The notes under the pieces were generated by a model. It was given only the letters and a program-made list of their open reading frames with translations. It ran no database searches and was not told where the DNA came from. The position numbers and the translations under genes are program-made. From Candidatus Aminicenantota bacterium (GTDB lineage: Bacteria > Acidobacteriota > Aminicenantia > JAMOAD01): a DNA stretch of 14,904 nt. The stretch is taken from assembly GCA_027070475.1 (NCBI GenBank), contig JALXDT010000245.1, forward strand, positions 1 through 14,904. Direction: 5' to 3'. Below are positions 1-6,043 of this stretch, one piece after another. Each line of letters begins with the position of its first letter. Position 1 is the stretch's first letter.

Positions 1-1
1 A

Positions 2-1090
2 ATAATTTTGAGGGAGCAGCAATTTGTTGGAACAAGTCCTCTTAAAGGGGAATTGATAATTTCAAAAAAGAATTCGACTAATCAAAACATTATTTATCTT
101 TTTAAATATGGCTTTTATTCCCTAAAAAAGATTTCACTTGAAAATTTAAAAAACCAAGAAAATACGGATGTCATTCATAAAATATATTTTAAGAGCAATA
201 AATACAAAAATGTGAATATCTCCTCTATTATAATAGATAAAAAAGGAAATCTTATTGTTGGAGGAAGTTATTTATCCACGTCTTTAGTGGTAAGAAACTA
301 TTTTGGAAAACTTTCCCCCTCAGGAAGGATTATTCTGGAAAAAAGCTTTTCATTTAAAAGCCTTTCCTCTTCTATAGTGAAAACTTTTGTGGATATGGAT
401 AACAATTATTTTCTTGTTTATGTTACCATAAGAGAAAGGCTGCCAATAAGAACAGGTATTTCGAAAGTGGATGAGGGAGGAAATGAGGTGTGGACTGAAG
501 AAGTAGGAGAAAAGGGATATGTGGTTTCTCCTGGTCCTTCTATAATAATTAGAAAGAAGAATCTTCTTCTGACAACCATTTTGAAAAGTACAAATTCTTT
601 GAAAGAGGATTCATTTATTCAATTAACTCTCATAGGAGAGGGTGGAAATATTTTAAAGTATAAAAAAATCAAGCATGAAAATGCTGTTGAAAGTTTCCCC
701 AGAATTGTAAAGACAAATAATGGTTTTCTCTTCTCTTACTTATCTTCTCTTTATTCTATAGAAAACAAAAGAGAACTTAGACTCATAAAATTTGATAATG
801 ATTTAAATATTGAATGGGAAAGAGCTTTCAAAACGAGATATCTAACAAATAGTATAATCACAATTCCTCCCCATGAATATATGGTAATATGGAAAAAGAA
901 AGGTTATAGGCTCTTTCCTTTCTTTCCTTATAAATATTTAATGGTTACTAAATTTAGTGAAGACGGAATACCCTTGGAAACAAGAAGGATCGAGCAAAAT
1001 TATTGGACGGTAGATATAAATATATACAAATCGGTTGTTTATGATTGGTATTCAAACTTTATTCTTACAAAGGATGTAAAAATTTTCTAA
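2..1090 (+). CDS. Beta-propeller-like repeat protein, 5'-truncated by window edge
   Basis: The reading frame is open to the left edge of the window, so the true start probably lies upstream; a TTG at position 8 is the first in-frame start-like codon, but nothing upstream of it can be checked. The visible 360 or so residues carry several degenerate repeats of about 50-60 residues. Each has a strand such as 'DKKGNLIVGG', 'VDEGGNEVWTEEV', 'GEGGNILKYKKI' or 'NNGFLFSY', followed by a line of the type 'LIKFDNDLNIEWERAF'. This aspartate/glycine-turn plus Trp pattern is typical of secreted bacterial beta-propellers of the PQQ/delta-60-like kind. No catalytic motif is visible. The C-terminus ends with a hydrophobic strand and no membrane anchor. 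No signal peptide can be assessed because the N-terminus is missing. A secreted or outer-surface structural or binding role is inference. A gap of 153 nt separates it from phoH, so it probably belongs to a different transcription unit. Confidence 0.6.
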   Translation: MILREQQFVGTSPLKGELIISKKNSTNQNIIYLFKYGFYSLKKISLENLKNQENTDVIHKIYFKSNKYKNVNISSIIIDKKGNLIVGGSYLSTSLVVRNYFGKLSPSGRIILEKSFSFKSLSSSIVKTFVDMDNNYFLVYVTIRERLPIRTGISKVDEGGNEVWTEEVGEKGYVVSPGPSIIIRKKNLLLTTILKSTNSLKEDSFIQLTLIGEGGNILKYKKIKHENAVESFPRIVKTNNGFLFSYLSSLYSIENKRELRLIKFDNDLNIEWERAFKTRYLTNSIITIPPHEYMVIWKKKGYRLFPFFPYKYLMVTKFSEDGIPLETRRIEQNYWTVDINIYKSVVYDWYSNFILTKDVKIF

Positions 1091-1243
1091 AAATCCCACT
1101 TTTCTATTCTTTAAAGTTCAACTTTCATGATTGAATAAACTTATCGGTTTCGGTATGATTATTTTTAACGCATCTCGAAATCTTGAAAACAGTACTTCAA
1201 AATGTTAAACTATTTAAAATGATAATACATAGGAATAAAGAAA
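1091..1243. other. Intergenic region upstream of phoH
   Basis: These 153 nt hold no ORF that I can support. They contain a short inverted repeat near 1113-1125 (AAAGTTCAACTTT, with essentially no loop and no following T-run), which is too weak to call a terminator, and a possible promoter near 1183-1211. The rest is AT-rich with no visible structured RNA. Confidence 0.5.
1183..1211 (+). promoter_or_regulatory. Possible sigma-70-type promoter for the phoH operon
   Basis: A TTGAAA (1183-1188, 5/6 to the -35 consensus) is followed after 17 nt by TAAACT (1206-1211, 4/6 to the -10 consensus). The predicted start near 1218 would leave a leader of about 25 nt that includes the AGGAA ribosome-binding site at 1231-1235. 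In sequence this AT-rich such matches arise by chance, so the call is tentative. It is the best candidate between the upstream gene and phoH. Confidence 0.33.
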
Positions 1244-2203
1244 ATGAGCGAGGTTGACCTACCATATAAAAACAGGGAACTGTTTAATTCACTCTTAACA
1301 AAGCATAAAGGAGAGATAAAAAAGAGACTAAGTGTTGATCTGAGGATGGAGAGAAATGGAGGTGGAGAAAAAATAGTTATTATTGGTGATAAAAGTGATG
1401 TGGAGTTTGCAAAAAATTTTTTTCTTAATATTTCAAACCTTTTTGAAAATGGAGAAAAGATAGAGGTAGATGATTTTTTAACAATTTTAAACAGCATCCC
1501 CAATGATGATAAATCCAAGCTTCAGACAATTTCAAAAGATTCTTTTTTAACACCCTTCAATAGAAAGAGAGTCAAACCAAAAACCTTTAATCAATATCAT
1601 TATATTGAGGCAATGAAAAAAAATGATATTGTTTTTTCAATAGGGCCTGCTGGAACGGGTAAAACATATCTTGCAATGGCTTTTGCTCTTTCCTGTCTGA
1701 GTAAAAAATTAGTTAAGAGAATTATTCTGACAAGACCTGTAGTGGAAGCCGGTGAAAAGCTGGGATTTTTGCCGGGTGATATTCCTCAGAAGGTAAATCC
1801 ATATTTAAGACCTCTGTATGATGCTATTTTTGATCTTCTTGATCCGGAGAAAGCTAAGAATTTTCTTGAAGATGAAATAATTGAAATAGCTCCTCTTGCT
1901 TATATGAGAGGAAGAACATTAAATGATGCCTTTGTTATTTTAGATGAGGCTCAGAATACAACATATGAACAGATGAAAATGTTTTTGACAAGATTTGGGA
2001 TAGGTTCAAAGGCAGTTATTACAGGAGATATCACGCAAATAGATTTGCCATCAAAAATACGTTCAGGTTTGGTGGAAGCTATTAAAATATTAAAAAAAAT
2101 CAAAGGGATTGAGATTGTATATTTTACGGATAAGGATGTGGTGAGACATAAACTTGTAAGAGAAATAATAAAAGCCTATGAAGAACATGAAGGGAAAAAA
2201 TAA
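1244..2203 (+). CDS. phoH: PhoH-like P-loop ATPase
   Basis: PhoH-family (YbeZ-type) protein of 319 residues, the usual length. The N-terminal ~100 residues contain the small KH-like region of the family ('KIVIIGDKSDVEFAK', about 43-57). Next comes a helicase-like P-loop domain with Walker A GPAGTGKT at 134-141, Walker B VILDEAQN at 231-238, and the family signature 'TRFGIGSKAVITGDITQIDLP' split around residues 249-269. It is a cytoplasmic ATPase linked to RNA metabolism; in many bacteria it is encoded beside the endoribonuclease YbeY and is thought to act with it, as the gene order here (two genes downstream) also suggests. The ATG at 1244 follows AGGAA with 8-nt spacing. Its 3' end overlaps the 7TMR-HD gene by up to 26 nt, which implies translational coupling. 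Family assignment is secure; the exact RNA substrate is unknown. Confidence 0.95.
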   Translation: MSEVDLPYKNRELFNSLLTKHKGEIKKRLSVDLRMERNGGGEKIVIIGDKSDVEFAKNFFLNISNLFENGEKIEVDDFLTILNSIPNDDKSKLQTISKDSFLTPFNRKRVKPKTFNQYHYIEAMKKNDIVFSIGPAGTGKTYLAMAFALSCLSKKLVKRIILTRPVVEAGEKLGFLPGDIPQKVNPYLRPLYDAIFDLLDPEKAKNFLEDEIIEIAPLAYMRGRTLNDAFVILDEAQNTTYEQMKMFLTRFGIGSKAVITGDITQIDLPSKIRSGLVEAIKILKKIKGIEIVYFTDKDVVRHKLVREIIKAYEEHEGKK

Positions 2204-4469
2204 CTTAGAGGAAAATAGAAAAAAGCTTTATTCTCATGAAAAAAAGTTAAAAAATCTTATTTTTTCCTATAAATTTGCTTTTTCTATTTTATATTCGGTC
2301 ATTTTAACCTTTATCCTCTTTTTTAATTATTCTCCTCAAGTGATGGATTATAAAGTGGGAGATATTGCTAAAAAAGACATAAAAGCTCCTTTTGATTTTA
2401 AAGTAATAAATAAGGAGGCTACAGAGAGAATAAAAATAGCTGAGTTAAAAAAAGCTCCATATGTCTATGATTATATTCCCAATGCTAAAGATAGAGCACA
2501 GGAAAATATTAATAGACTTTTTAAATACTTTGCCTCTCCAAGGAAAAACAGAAAGAAAATTGAAGATGAATTCGGAATTAGTTTAAGTAAAGCGGATTTA
2601 AATATTCTTTCAAGGAGAAGTACAAGAACTAAAATTGAAAAAATAGTTATATCTATTCTTGATAATCTTTACAAAAAGGATATTATAAGGGACAAAAATA
2701 AATTGTTGAGTGAAGGTAAAAGTGAAGCTATAATTACAAAAGGAAACACAAGAAGCACTTTAAAGCTTTCGGAGACATGGGGGGACAAAGAGATTAAAGA
2801 GTTTATTTACATGGAAACTAAAAAGAAAAACTTGAAAAAGGAGGAGATTGCTTTAATTGAACAGATTATTTTCTCAGCATACTCTCCAGAATATTTAAAA
2901 AATGAGACTAAGACAAAGGTTTACAGAGAGAATACAGCAAAAAATCTGACCCCCGTCTATAACATTATAAAAAAGGGAAGAATGATTGTCAGAAATGGTG
3001 ATGAGTTAGATGAAAAAACATGTGATATCCTAAGAAAGCTTAAAAGTTTACAGGCTCAAAAGAAAAAACCTTTCTCTCTTATAGGAAGCTCTTTTCTTTT
3101 TATTTTATTGATTGTCTTTATATCCTCTCTAATTCTTGATTCATTAAAGAGAAGATATCTTAGTGGTAGAAAGATAATTCACATTGTTTTTGCCAATCTG
3201 GTATTTTATATTGCTCTATACAGAAGTATGATAATGCTTATAGATTTTATGGAAAAATCAGGGGTTAACCTCTCCATGCTATCAAATTCCACTATTCACT
3301 TTTTAATACCCTTTCAATCGGGAGGAATAATTCTTGCCCTTTTAGTTGGATTTGAGATTTCAATTGTTTTTATATTCTTGATGTCTATTATTGCCGGAGT
3401 GTTTCTTGTAAAAAACTATTATTTAGTTATTTTTATTATGATCTCATCTCTGATTCCTGTTCTGAAGACAAGAGGAAGTAGAGAAATTAAAAGAAGTCTG
3501 GCAATAAAACTTTCACTTTACTATGTTCTTCCTACTACCATATTATTTATTATTTTTGAGAATATCTTTGCAAAAGGAATTGCTATTAATAATATTTTCT
3601 CTTATATAGCAGCATTTATTGGTGCTATCCTTGTTTCAATTTTTGTTACAGCATTTATTCCCTTTGAAGAGAGTGTCTTTAAACTAATCTCAGATTTAAA
3701 ACTATTAGAGTTGACAAACCTTGACCTTCCCCTATTTAGAGAGATGGCGCTAAAAGCTTATGGAACCTATCATCACTCCCTGATGGTTGCTTCCCTTGCC
3801 GAACAGGCAGCAAAGGATATTGGTATTAATCCTGTTGTTGTCAGATGTCAGGCTCTTTACCATGACATAGGAAAGATGAAAAGACCGAATTATTTTGTTG
3901 AGAATATACCTCCCAATGAGGAAAATATTCATAACAAATTACCTCCTTTGACCAGCGTTGTTTATATAAAAAATCATGTGTCAGATGGTGTTGAAATAGC
4001 TAATAAATATGGATTACCTGAAGTTATAATAGATGGAATAAGAGAGCATCATGGAACCTCCTTAATAACCTTTTTTTATAATAAAGAGTTAGAGAAAAGA
4101 AAAAAAGAAGCAGCCTCAAAAAAGAAAGAAGAAGTTGAAGAAATAAAGATTGATGAGGAAGCTTTTAGATATCCGGGTCCCAAACCTCAAACAAGAGAGA
4201 CAGCTCTTCTTATGCTTGCTGATTCTGTAGAAGCAGCAGCTAAATCCCTCACCGAGATGAATGAGACTGTTTTTAAGAATTTGATAGAAAAAATTTTTAA
4301 GAAAGTAATAGATGATGGTCAGCTCAATGAGTCAGATTTAAGTTTTAAGGATATTCAGATAATTTCAGAATCCTTTTATGAAACTTTGGTAAATTTATAT
4401 CACGGAAGGATTTCATATCCCGGCTTTAATTTTAATGAAGGAAAAGGAAATGGTAACAATAATAAATAA
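2178..4469 (+). CDS. pgpH: 7TMR-HD cyclic-dinucleotide phosphodiesterase (PgpH/YqfF type)
   Basis: Membrane-anchored HD-domain hydrolase of 763 residues. Layout: cytoplasmic basic N-terminus, transmembrane segment ~32-49, a large extracytoplasmic region ~50-295 (7TMR-HDED type), about seven transmembrane helices between ~299 and 494, then a cytoplasmic HD domain. The HD metal ligands are all visible: H532/H533 (YHHSL), H562-D563 (HDIGK), H624/H625 (REHHGT) and D682 (ADSVEAAAKSL). Between the last two lies a charged lysine/glutamate-rich insert (~635-660). Characterised family members such as Listeria PgpH hydrolyse c-di-AMP to pApA; I infer the same chemistry here, but the signal nucleotide is not proven by sequence. 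No Shine-Dalgarno stands before the ATG at 2178, and an ATG at 2187 is an equal alternative; both lie inside phoH, so re-initiation by coupled ribosomes is likely. Its position between phoH and ybeY is a conserved arrangement in several phyla. Confidence 0.92.
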   Translation: MKNMKGKNNLEENRKKLYSHEKKLKNLIFSYKFAFSILYSVILTFILFFNYSPQVMDYKVGDIAKKDIKAPFDFKVINKEATERIKIAELKKAPYVYDYIPNAKDRAQENINRLFKYFASPRKNRKKIEDEFGISLSKADLNILSRRSTRTKIEKIVISILDNLYKKDIIRDKNKLLSEGKSEAIITKGNTRSTLKLSETWGDKEIKEFIYMETKKKNLKKEEIALIEQIIFSAYSPEYLKNETKTKVYRENTAKNLTPVYNIIKKGRMIVRNGDELDEKTCDILRKLKSLQAQKKKPFSLIGSSFLFILLIVFISSLILDSLKRRYLSGRKIIHIVFANLVFYIALYRSMIMLIDFMEKSGVNLSMLSNSTIHFLIPFQSGGIILALLVGFEISIVFIFLMSIIAGVFLVKNYYLVIFIMISSLIPVLKTRGSREIKRSLAIKLSLYYVLPTTILFIIFENIFAKGIAINNIFSYIAAFIGAILVSIFVTAFIPFEESVFKLISDLKLLELTNLDLPLFREMALKAYGTYHHSLMVASLAEQAAKDIGINPVVVRCQALYHDIGKMKRPNYFVENIPPNEENIHNKLPPLTSVVYIKNHVSDGVEIANKYGLPEVIIDGIREHHGTSLITFFYNKELEKRKKEAASKKKEEVEEIKIDEEAFRYPGPKPQTRETALLMLADSVEAAAKSLTEMNETVFKNLIEKIFKKVIDDGQLNESDLSFKDIQIISESFYETLVNLYHGRISYPGFNFNEGKGNGNNNK
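4438..4442 (+). promoter_or_regulatory. Ribosome-binding site deciding the ybeY start
   Basis: AAGGA lies 7 nt before the ATG at 4450 and immediately after the earlier ATG at 4435. This supports 4450 as the ybeY start, five codons downstream of the longest frame. Confidence 0.6.
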
Positions 4470-4863
4470 AACACGAAAGTATAAGATAAATAAGAGCCGA
4501 ATAGTAAAGCTTATAAATTTTATAAAAACAAAAACTGACATTAAAAAGGCTAACTTGAGCATTGTATTCTGTGGAGAAAGATTTATAAGAAGTTACAATA
4601 AAAAATACAGAAACAAAGATTCATCAACTGATGTTTTAAGCTTTCCCAGCGGAGAACAGACTTATCTTGGAGATATTATAATATCTATTCCGAATGTTTT
4701 TAAGAACTCTATTAGGGAAAAAGTTCCCTATAAAGAAGAACTTTACAGGGTAATTATCCACGGATTTTTACATCTCATTGGTTATGAGCATCAAGATGAA
4801 AATTCTTTTATGATAAAATTTCAAGAAAAACTTTTAAAGGAATTTATAGATAAGCATGATTAA
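4450..4863 (+). CDS. ybeY: YbeY endoribonuclease / rRNA maturation factor
   Basis: Small zinc-dependent single-strand endoribonuclease, 137 residues from the preferred start. The defining metal site HGxxHLxGYxH is intact as HGFLHLIGYEH, with ligands H104, H108 and H114. The upstream 'YRNKDSSTDVLSFP' element, also highly conserved in the family, precedes it. YbeY takes part in 16S rRNA 3'-end processing and 70S ribosome quality control in the cytoplasm. I chose ATG 4450 because AAGGA precedes it at good spacing and because the resulting N-terminus (MVTIINKTRKYKI) resembles the family; an in-frame ATG at 4435 would add five residues. The gene overlaps the 7TMR-HD gene by 20 nt and the corC gene by 8 nt. 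Linkage to phoH matches the known functional pairing of the two families. Confidence 0.95.
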   Translation: MVTIINKTRKYKINKSRIVKLINFIKTKTDIKKANLSIVFCGERFIRSYNKKYRNKDSSTDVLSFPSGEQTYLGDIIISIPNVFKNSIREKVPYKEELYRVIIHGFLHLIGYEHQDENSFMIKFQEKLLKEFIDKHD

Positions 4864-6043
4864 ATTTTTTATTTTTGAGTTAATAGGATTAATAATAGCT
4901 TTTGTATTTTCTATCTGGGAAACATCTCTTTTAGAGATAAAAAAATGGAAATATCTCCAGCTTGTTTCAGACAGAGAAGAGGAAGATTATCCCTATCTTT
5001 CAAGTATTGAGGCTCACATACTTGTGATTAAAAACTTAAAAAACATAAGTTTCCTTATTACCCTCACTGTTTATATGATTTTTACTTTTCCTAAATTACT
5101 TCCAAACGAGAATATAATCTATCTTTTATCATCATTTTTTCTTATTTACTTTATTCCTCCAATTTTTATAAAAAAAGGAAATGCGTACAAATTAATAAGA
5201 CTTTTTATCCCAGTTCAACTATGGTTAAGCAAAATTTTTCCTAAAGAGAAAGAAGTTCCACCTGCAACTGAAGAGGAGAAAGAGGAAAGGATAGAAGCTT
5301 TTCTATTGGAAGGTAAAGAGAAGAATATTATTACTGAAGAAGAAGAGGAAATGGTTGAGAAGATTATCTATTTTAAAGAGAGAACAGTAAGAGAAATTAT
5401 GACACCGAGAATTAATATAATAGGAATAGAGGAAGGAATGCCTCTTTCTCAATTAAAAAAATTAATTATTGAAAAAAAGAAATCAAGAATTCTTGTTTAT
5501 AGAGAGAGAATAGATAATCTTGTTGGGATTGTAATTGCAAAAGATATGTTTAGATATTGGGGACAGGATACCATTACTCTTAAAAAAACAAAAGATTTAA
5601 TAAGAAAACCTCTTTATGTAACAGAATATATGAAAATTTCTGACCTTCTGAAATTACTTCAGAAAAAGAAACAGAAAATGGCGGTTGTTACAGATGAGTA
5701 TGGAGGAATTTCAGGAATTGTGACTGTGGAAGATATTCTTGAAGAGATAGTTGGTGAAATTTATGATGAATATGAAAAAGAAGAGGTAAGTATAGAAAAA
5801 AAGGATGGTTACTATATAGTCTCTGGAGATACCCCTATAGAGGATATAGAGGATTTACTTGACACTGAATTTGAAATAGATCATTCAGCTGTTACTATAG
5901 GGGGTATGATAAGCTATATTTTGGGTAAATTCCCTAATAGGGGAGAAAAGATAGTAATAGATAATTATGAATTTGAAATAAAAGAGATTTCAGAAAAAAG
6001 TATTAAAAAGATTATTATAAGAGAGCTAAAGCAAGCAAATTAA
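4856..6043 (+). CDS. corC: CorC/HlyC-type CBS-domain membrane protein with diverged DUF21 region
   Basis: The 395 residues form three parts: a membrane region with about three helices (~3-20, ~62-80, ~87-106), a CBS pair (~180-300) with the hallmark MTPR at 182-185 and TDEYGG at 279-284, and a C-terminal CorC_HlyC domain (~310-390, 'VSGDTPIEDIEDLL'). Relatives are associated with Mg2+/Co2+ efflux or resistance, and the CBS pair binds adenine nucleotides in characterised members. The membrane part is an abbreviated DUF21/CNNM domain: the early 'WETSLLEIKKWK' (21-32) matches the usual 'sEtAl' element, but where the family normally shows a GExxPK-like motif this protein has 'FIPPIFIKK' (99-107). 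Whether it still moves ions is therefore uncertain. It starts 8 nt inside ybeY and ends tail to tail with the minus-strand gene, sharing 4 nt. The ybeY-corC pair is very common in bacteria. Confidence 0.88.
   Translation: MIKFFIFELIGLIIAFVFSIWETSLLEIKKWKYLQLVSDREEEDYPYLSSIEAHILVIKNLKNISFLITLTVYMIFTFPKLLPNENIIYLLSSFFLIYFIPPIFIKKGNAYKLIRLFIPVQLWLSKIFPKEKEVPPATEEEKEERIEAFLLEGKEKNIITEEEEEMVEKIIYFKERTVREIMTPRINIIGIEEGMPLSQLKKLIIEKKKSRILVYRERIDNLVGIVIAKDMFRYWGQDTITLKKTKDLIRKPLYVTEYMKISDLLKLLQKKKQKMAVVTDEYGGISGIVTVEDILEEIVGEIYDEYEKEEVSIEKKDGYYIVSGDTPIEDIEDLLDTEFEIDHSAVTIGGMISYILGKFPNRGEKIVIDNYEFEIKEISEKSIKKIIIRELKQAN

Noticed and set aside
1113..1125. AAAGTTCAACTTT inverted repeat as a terminator for the first gene
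   Set aside because: The loop would be at most 3 nt, the stem is AT-rich and short, and no T-run follows.
1210..1518. 102-codon minus-strand open frame opposite phoH
   Set aside because: Its hydrophobic Ser/Phe/Leu-rich translation is what the complement of Lys/Glu-rich coding sequence gives, and phoH is secure on the other strand.
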